DNA from: Hemibagrus wyckioides
Lineage: Eukaryota > Chordata > Actinopteri > Siluriformes > Bagridae
Direction of reading: 5' to 3'
DNA: 64,000 nt
Assembly: GCF_019097595.1 (NCBI RefSeq)
Contig: NC_080717.1
Location: forward strand, 7,032,001 to 7,096,000
Shown one piece after another: positions 1 through 12,518 of the stretch. The position numbers were made by a program, and so were the translations under genes. The notes beneath the pieces are model-generated. The model was not told the DNA's origin. It saw nothing but the letters and a program-made list of their open reading frames with translations, and did no database searches. Numbering within the stretch: the first letter of the stretch is position 1; each line of letters opens with the position of its first letter.

Positions 1-337
1 GTTTTTCAAACGTCAGCCACTAGATGTCAGTATTGTACTTTAAATAATTTGCTCAGACACCTCAGCGAGACAGACCTGTTCATAACAAACCAAATCCTTA
101 AAGCTTTATAATGAGGCTCTGATTTGAGCACAGACACCAGCAGATGTCCTGGGTAGGAAAAAAAAAAAAAAGATGTTATGAGACACTTAAAAAGACGCAA
201 TATGAAATCACGAAGACATTTCACAGCTCGATTACAATGTATTATTCATTTTAAACAACAACGTAAATATGATTTACAGCTCCAAGTGAGACATGGAGAC
301 ATGTTGTACCATTGACCAAGCATGTGTGTGTGTATGT

Positions 338-372
<35 letters not shown>

Positions 373-446
373 TTCCACACACCCTTCTTGGCACTCAAAG
401 TGACACAGTGAGCAGTGTGTAGGTGCCAGTTCTGGGATCACAACCT

Positions 447-482
<36 letters not shown>

Positions 483-1471
483 GCTCAGCTGTGAGCAGGT
501 GGCCTGCCAAAACGCATAAAGATACTACGACGGATCATACTTTTCTCGTCTGGCATGAGAAAGTCTATTCAGTATTCTAGGACAGCAGAGAACAGTCATG
601 TGGACAGTCTGCTGCTCAGTTCTCTGCATGCATCCTTGTTACGCATTGTGAGTCTAGATACAAGTTTCAAAAAGGAAACATCATCGCCTCTGTTTAGATT
701 ACAGGAAACAGACTAATTGCTAATTAGGATATAATAAATCCACGCATGGGAGGAGACAGGAACAGATCACACGGGCTTGCATCAGTGACATCGTTAGTGG
801 GTATGTAAAGGAATAGAAAGTGTAAAAAGTTGTAATTATTGAGGGGTTATTTTCAGCTCAGCATGATAATTCGCAGACTTTGTTTACATCACACAATAGC
901 AGGGGTGGCCGGTATAAATGTGCTGCTAAATTAAATAAATTAATAAAAAAAAATCAGTGTGCAGTTTCATTACGTAAGGAATAAAACACAGTATGGTGTG
1001 GAAAATTATCCATGACATGTAGATGTATGAAGCCGCGCTATGATTACCAACCAAAAAAAAAAAAAGGGTTTTTCCTAAAACAGCAAATTCCACTTATACC
1101 ACTGTGATTTGCAAATGATTATAATTTCTAATTACTGAATGAACACACTTTAGTTACACAACGAACACATCAGTTTGTAATTGTGGAACATCTGTGAGAC
1201 AAGTCAGTTCCTGTTATTACTCATAACAGCTATAAACAGTTGTTCCTTCAGCAGCCTCACTCTTTTTTCTCCCCTCTTCATGTAAAAATAAGACAAAGCA
1301 GAGTCCTGAAATCTGTCCTTTGACTGACCTTTTACAAAGCGTTGACACTGGAGACTCCTTCCCTAAATGTTGTATAATAGCCTTCCTACTGAAACGTCAC
1401 CACATCGACGATTATGGATTTTATACGGATTTTATTGTCATATTGAGTTACACACAATGAAATTCTTACTA
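1..1471. other. Non-coding AT-rich sequence with two dinucleotide repeats
   Basis: No frame here resembles a protein. A (GT)n tract lies at about 322-370 and a (CT)n tract at about 451-481. They account for the short THTHTH/ERERER frame seen on the minus strand. The rest looks like unique intronic or intergenic DNA. Around 1395-1470 the text (TTTTATTGTCAT followed by AATGAAATTCTT) resembles the edge of a dispersed fish repeat that precedes the SINE. Confidence 0.7.
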
Positions 1472-1700
1472 GGTGACTCTCTGGCTCTGAGTCGTTGACC
1501 AGAAGGTTGGGGGTTCAAGCCCCAGCACCGGAAAATTCCCACTGTTGGGCAACCCTTGAGCAAGGCCCTTAACCCTCTCTGCTCCAGGGGTGCTGTATCA
1601 TGGCTGACCCTATGCTCTGACCCCAACCTCCAAGGATGGGATATGCGAAGAAAGAATTTCAGTGTGCTGTCATGTATATGTGACAAATAAAGGCTATTTC
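1472..1700 (+). repeat. tRNA-derived SINE, type A (near full length)
   Basis: The head keeps a tRNA-like B box (GGTTCAAGCCCC, about 1513-1524). It is followed by the core with GAGCAAGGCCCTTAACCCTC and a type-A tail (CTCCAGGGGTGCTGTATCAT, then GGGATATGCGAAGAAAGAA, ending in TGACAAATAAAGGCTA). The same head, core and tail recur at 17219, 19826, 34005 and 39385 on the plus strand and at 37796 and 51358 on the minus strand, so this is a dispersed family. SINEs of this kind are Pol III-transcribed and use LINE machinery in trans. The family name is not assigned. Confidence 0.8.
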
Positions 1701-3902
1701 ATGTAAATGGCGCAAAGAAGACGTACAAACGCATAAGACTGTGTATGTGTGCACTGAAACTCGATAAAGTGTAAACAGTAGTGTGACTCTCATTTATGTC
1801 CAAACATTATGTCACCTATGACATTACTGATGTTACTATGGCAACAACATCATAGAGTATTACAACCAGCTCATTGAAACAAAGCCTTCGTTTAGGTTGT
1901 GGCTGTAATTGCAGTCATGCTCTCGTAAGATGGAATCATTCATCAACTCTTTTCGACCAATCAGATATGAGGATTCAGCGGTGCTGTGGGTTACAACCTC
2001 TTTGTTTGGTATTCGGATGAAACTGTACTTTACCAACTTGAAACACTTCAAATCATGAATGCAGCTGCTATATTTACTTGTGTGTGTGTGTGTGTGTTTA
2101 ATAGTTTGCCTTACATCATTCTTATCATGCTATCTGTGAGACTCCCTGTGCTTCCCTATTAGATTCATTGTTGATCTAGTGTTAGCTATTAGATTTTTAG
2201 ATTCATTGGAACACACGCTGTGATTGACCCACGCTCATCATCATCGTCCAGACTAAAGCGATCATTCTAAATATAAAGACTACTATAGTATATAGAGTAT
2301 AAGTAACAATTGGTGTTATTTTCACATACTATTTAGTCAGGCGGCATTTTGAGGATGATGATATGCACAGCTCAAACAATATCCCAGAGAAAGGCCAATG
2401 GAGGAGTCTGGAGGTTCTCCAATTGATGCTCTAATTGTAATTTTATGAAATAATGAATTATGAGATATTTCTTATGACCTTTAATGTGAATATGACCTTT
2501 AAGCCTTGGACTGAAAAGAAATTTATACCTTTTTTTTTTTTTTTTTTTTCTTCAGTAGACTGGCTTTCTGTTCAACAGACAGAATGGAAATCGACTTATG
2601 GGACATTTTCAATTAGTACAAAGAAATGAATTATTTTATGGCCACAAGTCTGATATAAAATGACAAAAAATTAAAGGATGCTGTTGGCTTTCAGTGTGAG
2701 ACGTTTGTTTTTCCCTCTGTTCGATAACCTTGCACAGAATGTTATTGGTTGTAGATAACGCTTTCAGATCTTAGCTGCTTATGAACAAGCACTTGGGCCG
2801 AAATGGGTTTGATATCAACGTTTACTCTGAAGATAGAAACATTTGTGTGGGAAAACTAACTTTTAAAAAACTTTTCTGTTAATATACTTCCACTACTAGG
2901 CTAGGTAAAGTATAAATACGTCTAAAAACCCTAAAGCTCTGAGTGTCCACTTTCATATGAGCTTTATATTAACCATCACTGTGGAGTGGGACATCAATGC
3001 TGAAAACAGACACAAATTCTGGGAAAAAGAGTTCATACTTGGAAAAGTAGTTAGTCTTACTGCACCTTGATACAGTTTTGAGTGACTTTCCTTTTCCGAT
3101 GGTCAAAAGATCACAAACAAAAGCGGGATAATGATTAGGTTTCCTTAAACAGAGCGCATTCAAAATTCACAAAAACTAAAACAAGCGAAAACGACTGAAG
3201 ACGATTTCAAAGCTGTTTATCGAAACCGACAGAAAAGATCTTCAGACCTTTCTCATCTAAAATAAGACACAATTTCTCATCTAAAACCATGCATATTTGT
3301 CCATATGTTGATGTAATGCTGTGTAAAAGTCAATAAAGCTTGAATGGACTTCACTGTCTGAATGTAGATGAGAGAAAATCTCCTCGATGGTTTTATTCAT
3401 ACATTTTCCAAAATAATGTGATGAATATCGCTCCACGCTTCCGAGAAAGGGAAAAAGATCTCGGATCGAGGAAAAGATATGAAATATTTCGCATTATGAG
3501 ATTTATTATTTAACAAATATATGATAGCCAACCTCATTTCTAGGCATATTTTAAGCTTTCTAATCAACACATCATTTTGCTTCTTTCTAGAAATGAATGC
3601 TCGATTTTCTGTCAGGGATTTGTAGAGCTGGCATTATTGCAGACTTTTATGGGGTAAAGTGTGAAAGAACATCAACAACAACAAAAAAACACAGGGAAAA
3701 ACATACAGACTATGAGAAAGGCTGAGGAATGCAAAATGACCAAAAGAAAACACAGAGTTATTCAGAAACCAGTACTTAAATGGTGGTGCAAATCAACTTG
3801 AAAAGAGAAACAAAAGTGAATTATTAGTGTGACGTGACGGGTAATGTAGTCAATCACCCATTCGACTAAACCATAACACTAATAAAATGATATAATTTCA
3901 AG
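1701..3902. other. Unique non-coding sequence
   Basis: No gene seen. The stretch holds a short (TG)n run near 2080-2096 and a T-run near 2530-2550. A segment around 1805-2010 resembles a decayed dispersed repeat also hinted at near 24270-24430 (shared TGTTACTATGGCAAC-like and GTGCTGTGGGT-like text). CACATACTATTTAGT near 2323 recurs near 6645. Confidence 0.6.
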
Positions 3903-5422
3903 CCTGAGTACAAAATATAGGCTTAATAATTGCATATGTAGGCTTAATAATGGCCTATGTTGCATACTGAGTACAAAATATAGGCTTAATAATTGCATAT
4001 GTAGGCTTAATAATGACCTCTATTACATACTGAGTACAAAATAGGCTTAATAATGGCATATGTAGGTTTAATAATGGCCTATGTTGCATACTGAGTACAA
4101 AATATAGGCTTAATAATTGCATATGTAGGCTTAATAATGACCTCTATTACATACTGAGTACAAAATATAGGCTTAATAATGGCACATGTAGGCTTAATAA
4201 TGGCCTATGTTGCATACTGAGTACAAAATATAGGCTTAATAATTGCATATGTAGGCTTAATAATGGCCTATGTTGCATACTGAGTACAAAATATAGGCTT
4301 AATAATTGCATATGTAGGCTTAATAATGACCTCTATTACATACTGAGTACAAAATAGGCTTAATAATTGCATATGTAGGTTTAATAATGACCTCTATTAC
4401 ATACTGAGTACAAAATATAGGCTTAATAATGGCTTATATTACATACTGAGTACAAAATATAGGCTTAATAATGGCTTATATTACATACTGAGTACAAAAT
4501 ATAGGCTTAATAATGGCTTATATTACATACTGAGTACAAAATATAGGCTTAATAATGGCTTATATTACATACTGAGTACAAAATATAGGCTTAATAATGG
4601 CATATATTACATACTGAGTACAAAATATAGGCTTAATAATGGCTTATATTACATACTGAGTACAAAATATAGGCTTAATAATGGCTTATATTACATACTG
4701 AGTACAAAATATAGGCTTAATAATGGCTTATATTACATACTGAGTACAAAATATAGGCTTAATAATTGCATATGTAGGCTTAATAATGACCTCTATTGCA
4801 TACTGAGTACAAAATATAGGCTTAATAATTGCATATGTAGGCTTAATAATGACCTCTATTGCATACTGAGTACAAAATATAGGCTTAATAATTGCATATG
4901 TAGGCTTAATAATGACCTCTATTGCATACTGAGTACAAAATATAGGCTTAATAATTGCATATGTAGGTTTAATAATGACCTCTATTGCATACTGAGTACA
5001 AAATATAGGCTTAATAATGGCATATATTACATACTGAGTACAAAATATAGGCTTAATAATGGCATATATTACATACTGAGTACAAAATATAGGCTTAATA
5101 ATGGCATATATTACATACTGAGTACAAAATATAGGCTTAATAATGGCCTATATTGCATACTGAGTACAAAATATAGGCTTAATAATGGCCTATATTGCAT
5201 ACTGAGTACAAAATATAGGTTTATTAATTGCATATGAAGGCTTAATAATGGACTATATTGCATACTGAGTACAACATATAGGCTTAATAATTGCACATGT
5301 AGGCTTAATATTGACCTCTATTGCATACAGAGTACAAAATATAGGCTTAATAATTGCATATGTAGGCTTAATAATTGCCTATATTGTACACTGAGTACAC
5401 AATAATCTTAATAATTGCACAT
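3903..5422. repeat. 1.5-kb minisatellite built on a 21-bp subunit (42- and 63-bp units)
   Basis: The array repeats a block starting TACTGAGTACAAAATATAGG. Short units are 42 bp (ending TAATGGCTTATATTACA) and long units are 63 bp (with an added TTGCATATGTAGGCTTAATAA segment). AGGCTTAATAAT recurs every 21 bp inside the long units, so 42 and 63 are two and three subunits. Short units cluster in the middle (about 4410-4750 and 4990-5190), and long units flank them. Because all units are multiples of three, a 61-aa frame on the minus strand (5111-5296) reads through as 14-residue repeats. I regard that frame as a by-product. Confidence 0.95.
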
Positions 5423-7049
5423 TTGTTAAAAAACATTATTTGAAATTATAATATTTGGCTCTATTTCAAATATTCCATCCATGCTAAAATATCTTTCAGT
5501 ACAGATTTTGCATGCTGCTATTGCTATTTTTAAACACTTACCAGGAGACACATTCAAACATTTTTAATTAAAAGTGTATGCGATATTTAAGTCGTTTTTT
5601 CCCCCCTACCATGGCACACAACACTAGCGTAGGAGTTCAGCAATAAAATTAGACTGATTTCTTCATCCGTTTCCCTCTGCTACAATGTAGGGAGTCTAAA
5701 GTGGATAAACAAAAGTCAAGGAAAGCAGACGTGAAAATACGCCGAAGTATTTATAGCACATGGATTTAAATGTGTGAAGAGGGGAAAAAAATAACAATGT
5801 GGTCAAAGCAAAATGCATAGAGTTTTGATTTGATGGAGAAAAAAAAACAAAGTATACTGATATTTACTTAAAAAATGCTGGATTTTGAAATATTAATATG
5901 ACCCTCAGGGCCATAACTGCTTATTAAATAAATAAATGTTAATAGGTTAATATGTAAGTAAATACTTTAAATGCTTAATAATATTTAAAAAAAATAGTGT
6001 ATAATGGTGTATAAAATGAAAATATTAGACATTCAAAATATTTATACTTCCTAAGATGCCATTTTTTTTTTGCAGAGATTTCAGTGTAAACAATATAAAA
6101 TAATACAAAATGAAATTAAGAAAGTAGGCTTAATCACATTTTGCTCAGTTTTAAAGAAAGGAATAAATGAAATAAAGGTTCAACTCTTGTTTTTAACCAG
6201 ATTTTCCATTCGTAGCTCGGCTTCAGCGTTTTTCAAATGAGTTTGTGATTTGTGTCTGTGTCTCAGTAATGACTGGAGCTAAAACACCTATTTTTTCAGC
6301 CACTTTTTCCCCCAAATGGAGAAGGACATAACAACTAAATCACGGTAAACTGCCCGCGGAAACACTTAGTAGCCTATTTAAAGGATTATGTTTGTTTTAG
6401 GTTTGGATATAGCCTACTTCAGCATCCTAATCTCCCTATAATCTTTGACTTTTCCCTGTTTTTGGTGTTTTTCATGACTATAAGCTGGAACAGCATTGGA
6501 GCAATGTGAAAGCTGTGGGGTAATTACTTAAGATTTATTATCCCAGCCATGCTAGCCATTCTGCATCGTATTTATCTTTAAATATAGTTATATAATAATA
6601 CAATATAAAATTAACTGTACTACTGGCTGCTGGCACGCTACCGTCACATACTATTTAGTGAGCTTAGTATGTGATTTAGGATGATATGCACACAGGTCTC
6701 TAGTTAGTGCAAGTGATAACACTAACTCAGAGCGATAAGACGAAAATATCTGGGGGAAATGTGATGTTTCTATGCAGATAAATCCATCCATATCTTTCCG
6801 AAACACCAAACCATTCATTACTAGGGAGTGTAGTGTACCTGCTTTCAGGACAGCATTATAGACACAGCCTTGTACGAGTGCAAGCTTGTGGTTCCATGTC
6901 ATAAATAATGAATCAGTGAGTAACAGCGAACAGGTTCATTTTAAAACATGTCAGCTTTACTGATGTGCAAAAATGCAGCGGGTGTCATGCAGACCCTGGT
7001 GTGTTGCTCGCCTGCACTGAATGTAGAAAGTTTAGTGCATGTTACTGCA
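5423..7049. other. Unique AT-rich non-coding sequence
   Basis: No gene, RNA or mobile element is recognisable. There are short homopolymer runs (for example T9 near 6062). The 83-aa minus-strand frame at 6651-6902 has no recognisable motif. Confidence 0.6.
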
Positions 7050-7440
7050 GCGTTTTATATCAGTGTGCACTGTATCCAAAGCACAAATCCAAGCTAACAA
7101 AGGAAAGACTTCACAAGAAGATCAACACCGGCTCAGTCTGAGCTCAGATCGAAATCCTACCCAAAATATGTGGATTGACTCGCAATGTGATCGAGCTGGA
7201 GTGTTTTTGCCAGGAACAGTGGAATAAAATTGGTAAATAAAGATGTGCTAAGCTGCAAGACTCTTCCCTGAAAGGACTGACTGCTGTATTACAAGCACGC
7301 GGTGCTTCGGCAGAGTATTAGTTAAGAAATATGCACATTTATGCAACCAGGTGTAAGTTAGAACAGAAAGTAAAACAGAAAGATCTGCCATGATTTATGT
7401 TGATCTCTATATTTTCAGGGGTGTGTAAATTTTCATGTCT
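7050..7440 (+). pseudogene. Decayed Tc1-like transposase C-terminal end plus 3' flank
   Basis: Reading in shifting frames, the text recalls the end of a Tc1-type transposase. A degraded version of the [11 protein letters not shown] region (SSDRNPTQNMW in the +1 frame, about 7140-7175) is followed by CQEQWNKIGK, then CAKLQDS and a terminal GASAEY-like ending near 7320. In Tc1 transposases the E of PIE is the third catalytic acidic residue; here it is lost. Only the C-terminal third is present, with frameshifts and stops. The downstream text (about 7340-7440) probably belongs to the element's 3' end. Confidence 0.6.
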
Positions 7441-7727
7441 ACTGTCCATAAAATTAAGAGAACAAAAAATAAAGAAAAAATAAAAAAATAAATAAAATCG
7501 TTTATCATCATCAATGGACTTAGACTTTTATTTCTATCTTAAAAAAGGATGCTAAAAAAACAAACAAATCAATTAATTAATCACTTAATCCAGGTGCAGG
7601 TGCTTTCTAATGTTTTTACATTGCCCTGGGCCATGACAGACAGACAGACAGACAGACAAACAATCAACCAATCAAGCAAGCAAACAAATAAAACAAATAA
7701 AAAAGAAAACACTGAAACAATCAAACC
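7441..7727. other. Low-complexity AT-rich spacer
   Basis: The stretch contains AAAT/AAAAT runs (7465-7500), a short (GACA)n run (about 7636-7660) and CAAA-rich text (7660-7720). No gene is seen. Confidence 0.6.
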
Positions 7728-8068
7728 ATCCATTTTCTATACCCGCTTTATTCCTAATTAGGGTCATGGGGGTCTGCTGGAGCCTATCCCAGCACACATT
7801 GGGCAAAAGGCAGGGGTACATCCTGGACAGGTCACCAGTCCATCACAAGGCCACACAACCACACACACTCCTATGGACAATTTAGAATTACCAATCAACC
7901 TAATGTATATGCTTTTGGACTGTGGGAGGAAACCATAATAAACCCATACAGGGAGAACATGCAAACTCCACACAGAAAGGCCCCTGCCTGTTCAAACCTG
8001 GGATTCGAACCCAGGACCTTCTTGCTGTGAGCCAACAGTGCTAACCACTAAGCCACCATGCTGCCCAT
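7728..8068 (-). repeat. tRNA-derived SINE, type C, near full length
   Basis: On the minus strand it begins with a tRNA-like head (GGCAGCATGGTGGCTTAGTG, an A-box region), then a B box (GGGTTCGAATCCC), then AACAGGCAGGGGCC. It ends with the tail CCTAATTAGGAATAAAGCGG-like text and (CCAT/ATGG) at about 7728-7740. The ACTGTGGGAGGAAACC and TGCAAACTCCACACAGAAAG blocks are typical of a repeat found across many teleosts. Truncated relatives occur at 9222, 12052, 30380, 52440 and 62438. A 69-aa frame inside it is not a gene. Confidence 0.8.
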
Positions 8069-9221
8069 GCTTAAGCCAACCAGCCATTAAACAAATAAAT
8101 GCAATAAGCACAGTAAATGCAATAAATGTTATACATGTGTGCTGTCAGATTTCATATACAATATTTGCATGTTTTTGTTTGTTGGCTGGTTGGTTTGTGG
8201 CGACCCCGAAAAGGGAGCAGACGAAAGAACTAAAACAACAACAACAACATATTGTTAGATTTCATGTCAAGTTTCTAACATTGTTGTACGAGGCAACAGT
8301 GCCATGCAACAAAACAGTGCCAGAAATGATAAGCTTAATATGCAAATTAGTCCTGACACGTTAAGAGAACAAATCGAAATGTCCGACATCCTCTTCACAT
8401 CCTCTACTCTCACAACGGCATGTTCTACTTGGCGTGTCATGTGAAATGAAAGATAAACCCGGAGCTGCGTTTTTATCTGGAGCTGATGTCACTCCTTACA
8501 AGTCAGAAGCAGCTTGTCGGCTAGTCGTGTGACGCAGGATATGCGAAATAGAAATGCTTTGATAAGAACATCGACTGGCTGCTTCCCAAATCCTTGACTG
8601 ATGTGGGGGTTCTATTTGTGCATGAGGTGTTTCTTCTTGCAGGAGATAAGAGATGGAGGGGTGGGAAACATGAAGTACAGAAATGTCAGAGCGCTAAAGC
8701 TGAAAAAATGCTTGCAATATTTGGCTTGTAAAAGAAAGACATGATGATAGGTGTTCTCGTACTTCTGTATCCCTTTTTTCCCCTTTAAAGCTTTATTATT
8801 ATATATAATAGATGTTTTCTATAACTATATTGGCAGATGGAATTAGAAACAGTATTTCTTCGGTGCAAAAGGAAAATAATCTTCACCATGTACCCTTGCT
8901 ATTTCTTCACCCAATTAAATTTTACAATTTTAACAAGCACAAAGATGGCTATTACTCCCTCACTGGACATTTATATAATTTGCACATGGTCTAGCTTGAG
9001 TAGATATAAAGGATGCCTTTTACATATGCATTGTTTAGTCAGTTTTTATCTGGAGCATCATGATCTACCCATATCCATGTGAGTTTCTTCTTGGTTCTCC
9101 GGTTTCCTACTACTTCCCGTACACATGCTAGTAGCTGGATTATCTATGCTTCCCTTTAGCTGTGAATATGTGTGTGAATGTGTGTTGGAATCGCCCTATG
9201 ATTTAAGTATGTGAAAGGATC
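8069..9221. other. Unique non-coding sequence
   Basis: No gene recognised. A short (CAA)n run lies near 8235-8250. The 108-aa plus-strand frame (8038-8364) begins inside the SINE and lacks recognisable domain features, so I do not call it. Confidence 0.55.
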
Positions 9222-9300
9222 GACATCACGTCCATGGTCCACTTTGTGCCCAGTTCCCCAGGACAGACTCCAGATCTACCGCCCCAGACATGAATAAATG
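9222..9300 (+). repeat. Truncated type-C SINE 3' fragment
   Basis: The text CCCAGTTCCCCAGGACAGACT followed by CCAGATCTACCGCCCC and ATGAATAAATGAATAA matches the 3' end of the type-C-like fish repeat (the portion with CCAGGACAGGCTCCGGATCC-type sequence and an ATGAATG tail). It is 5' truncated, as expected of target-primed insertion. Confidence 0.5.
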
Positions 9301-9754
9301 AATAACATGATGTTGATAACATGATGATGCCGAAAACAACGAGAAAAAGCTACATATCATTATGAATTTCGAATAAATGTCAATGAGATCAATTAGGCAA
9401 TAATCATGTGTTCCCAGGAAAGTAAGCTGAATCATGATCTGTTTTTTTTTCCTACAGATATCCAAATGTTCACAGCATGATGGCTGTCGCAGGCTGGCAG
9501 TTGCGAGACTGTTTTTTAATAAAGTTTCCAATATGAGGATGGTGGGGTGCCAAGCACGGCAGGTGGCTGTGCCTGCTGTCTCGTTTAGATGACAGGGCCA
9601 TTCGCTTAGAGACGTTTACGAGAAAAAGCCAAAAATCTGCATTTAACACACATTATCTCCATTGTTTTTTGGTATCGCTTTCAAGACCTTTTCAGAAGGA
9701 AGTGCAATTTTTTAAACAAGTTTGCATGACTATTATATGACTACAAACAGTACA
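9301..9754. other. Unique non-coding sequence
   Basis: No gene or element recognised. The 101-aa minus-strand frame at 9226-9531 overlaps the SINE fragment and shows no domain. Confidence 0.5.
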
Positions 9755-9925
9755 TTTATTGCATTTGGCAGACACACTCATCCAGAGCAACTCATATTTA
9801 TCTCATTTATACAAGTGAGAGTTGAGGGCATTGCTGAAGGGGCAGCTTGGTGGTCCTGGGATTCAGACTCACAACCTTGCAATCAGTAGGCCAACACCTT
9901 AACCACTGAACTACTACTTTCCGAG
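9755..9925 (-). repeat. tRNA-derived SINE, type B
   Basis: On the plus strand it starts with the tail TTGCATTTGGCAGACAC and a CATCCAGAGCAACT block. It then reads through the core (AGGGCATTGCTGAAGGGGCA) and ends with the reverse complement of a tRNA-like head (GGGATTCAGACTCACAACC, TTAACCACTGAACTACTACT). The full orientation is therefore minus. Other type-B copies lie at 23565 and 52158 (+) and 29328 (-). Confidence 0.75.
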
Positions 9926-10084
9926 TAAATCAAATGCTTACTCTCAATCTTTTCTCTTCCTTACAGAATGGAAACTGTACCTGCCAGACTGTTATAGGTA
10001 TCAGCTATCATGGCAGATCACGCACACATCTCCATGGCAGCGGAATTCCCTAATTAAAACGGATCTCTCATGCACCCTGCCTCA

Positions 10085-10365
10085 CTGCAAAAATTGTTCA
10101 GGAATGATGTGAGGAAAATGTGTTGACTTGGCCTGACCTCAGTTTGATTGAGCATCTGTTGGATGGGCAGGACAAACAAGTCCGATCCATGAAAGCCCTA
10201 TCTCACGTCTTACAGGACTTAAAGGATCTGCTGCTAACGTCTTAGTGCCTGATAACACAGCACACCTTCAGAGGTCTTGTGGAGTCCATGTCTTTACGGG
10301 TCAGATCTGTTGGCAGCACAAGAGACACTCAGAATATATTAGGCAGGTAATTTTAAAGCCACCAA
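10085..10365 (+). pseudogene. Tc1-like transposase C-terminal remnant and right end
   Basis: The text GATTGAGCATCTGTTGGATG is a decayed version of the Tc1 [10 protein letters not shown] region. It is followed by CTGGACAAACAAGTCCG-like sequence, then GGTCAGATCTGTTGGCAGCA (the RVRAVLAAKG end). ATATTAGGCAGGTAATTTTA, which follows, is the right-end sequence of the family whose deletion derivatives sit at 13320, 54861 and 61827. The N-terminal two thirds and the left end are missing, and the reading frame is broken. It is useful as a partial view of the parent element of those derivatives. Confidence 0.7.
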
Positions 10366-10380
10366 CCAATGGTGGATTGG

Positions 10381-11797
10381 TAGTATAGTATAGTATAGTA
10401 TAGTATAGTATAGTATAGTATAGTATAGTATAGTATCTTCTTTATAGTATAGTATAATAAAATTTAGTATAGTATAGTGATGTATACATTCCTTATAGTA
10501 TAGTATGTAATATACTATATAAATTTATGGCACCATTATAGTATAATATAATTCTATAGTATAGTATAGTATAGTATAGTATAGTATAATAATATAGTTC
10601 TATAGTATAGTATAGTATAATGTAGTGTAGTTTAGTATAGTGTAGTGTAGTATAGTGTAGTGTAGTATAGTGTAGTGTAGTATAGTATAGTATAGTATAG
10701 TATAGTATAGTATAGTGTAGTATAGTATAGTATAGTATAGTGTAGTATAGTATAGTATAGTGTAGTATAGTATAGTGTAGTATAGTATAGTATAGTATAG
10801 TATAGTATAGTATAGTGTAGTATAGTATAGTGTAGTATAGTATAGTATAGTATAGTATAGTATAGTATAGTATAGTATAGTATAGTATAGTATAGTATAG
10901 TATAGTATAGTATAGTATAGTACATCTTCTCTATAACATAGCATAATGTAATAAACTATAAAGATGTTTGGCATCATTATAGTATAATAGTATAAAATGT
11001 TTTTTTAGCTTCTTTATAGTATAGTATAGTAAAGTACAGTATAGTATATCTTCTCTATAGCTTCTTTATAGTATAGTATAGTGTATTATAGTATCTTTAT
11101 AACTGTCATTTATAGTATAGTATAAATTATCTTCTCTATAGTTTCTTTATAGTATAGTACACTGTAATATAATATAAATATTTATGGCATCATTACAGTA
11201 CATAATATAATGTTTCTTTATAGTATATAGTATAGTATAGTATAGTGCTTTATAGTTTCTTTAGAACTTTCCTTTATAGTGTAGTATAGTAAAATGTAGT
11301 ATAGTATAGTATATCTTCTCTATAGTGTAGTATTATATAATATACTATAAAAATGATGGCAGTGTTATATTATAATATAATGTTTTTTAGTTTTTTTATA
11401 TTATATAGTATAGTATAGTGTTTTATCGTTGCTTTATAACTATTCTTTGTAGTATAGTATAGTAATGTGATTATACTATAAAGATTTATGACATCGTTAT
11501 AGTATAGTTTCTTTATAGTGTATAGTACAGTATAGTGCTTTATAGTTTCTTTATAACTTTCAGAGTATGGTATAGTATATCTTCTTTATAGTTTCTTTAT
11601 AATATAGTATAGTGTTTTATGGTTTCTTTATAACTTTCGTTTATAGTATGCTATAGTAAAATGTAGTATAGTATAGTATATCTTCTTTATAGCTTCTTTA
11701 TAGTAGAGAATATTGTAATATACTATAAAGATTTATGGCATCATTATAGTATAATACAATTTATTTTAGTTTCTTTATCGCATTGTACAGTAGAGTG
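10381..11797. repeat. 1.4-kb TAGTA-type pentanucleotide array with higher-order structure
   Basis: The basic unit is TAGTA (AGTATAGTAT), nearly pure at 10381-10437 and 10617-10921. Downstream it is broken by a recurring longer motif that includes TTTATGGCATCATTATAGTA and CTTCTCTATAGTTTCTTTAT. Versions of the first motif are seen near 10523, 10965, 11180, 11350, 11482 and 11722, so a larger composite unit has also been copied. The two long YTILYY minus-strand frames (125 and 97 aa) are translations of the pentamer and not genes. Confidence 0.95.

Positions 11798-11799
<2 letters not shown>

Positions 11800-11835
<36 letters not shown>
11800..11835. repeat. (TTA)n microsatellite
   Basis: About twelve TTA units directly follow the TAGTA array. 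Confidence 0.95.
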
Positions 11836-11837
<2 letters not shown>

Positions 11838-12051
11838 ATAATATGGTATAATAATATATATGCTTTATATTTTCTTCCGCCCCAGTTAAAAAATGATAAA
11901 CTACATTACAGATAAAATACCCCAAAGTACGTTTGATCCTAATAAAACAAATCTATTAGGAATGCATGTTGATGACTTGCCATTATGATAAACAAACCAA
12001 TCCATAATTAATTGTGACAACACAGTCTTTGCTAATGAGGCAGCTCATAGC

Positions 12052-12340
12052 ATTCATTCATCTTCAGTAACCGCTTTATTCTGGTCAGGGTCACAGTGGA
12101 TCTGGAGCCTTTCACAGGAATACCGGACACCAGGCACATACGTACTGCTCAGTCATTCACAATTAGGGGTAATTTAGCATAGCCAATCCACTAACTAGCA
12201 GGTTTTGGAGGTGGATGGCAACCAAAGAATTGGAGGAAACCCACAAGGACATACCATACAGCCTCTAACCTGAGCTCTGGATCCAATTAGCGTCCCTAGA
12301 GCTGTCAGATGGGCAATGCTACCTACTGTGCCACCATTCC
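12052..12340 (-). repeat. Type-C-like SINE, diverged copy
   Basis: The plus strand shows the inverted tail (ATTCATTCATCTTCAGTAAC, CGCTTTATTCTGGTCAGGGT, GGATCTGGAGCC). It then has AATTTAGCATAGCCAATCCA and GAGGAAACCCACAAGGACAT, and ends in a decayed tRNA head (GGGCAATGCTACCTACTGTG). The tRNA B box is eroded. Orientation is minus. Confidence 0.7.
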
Positions 12341-12460
12341 TGTTTTATTTTAAAGGAGCGGTTTGCCTTCCTCCTCCATATAACTACTGACTCTATCAGA
12401 AAAATGGTAGCTCTGTCCTGGCTGGGGGGTGAAGGGGTGGAAAAAGAAATAAAAACATTC

Positions 12461-12518
<58 letters not shown>

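Noticed and set aside
1472..1560. Functional tRNA gene from the B-box match
   Set aside because: Only the B box and a partial A box are present, no cloverleaf can be formed, and the sequence recurs as a dispersed SINE.
3903..5422. CRISPR-like array of direct repeats
   Set aside because: The units are contiguous tandem repeats with no unique spacers, and the window is a vertebrate-type genome.
10600..10977. YTILYY frames of 125 and 97 aa
   Set aside because: Pentanucleotide repeat translation; five-residue periodicity follows from a 5-bp unit.
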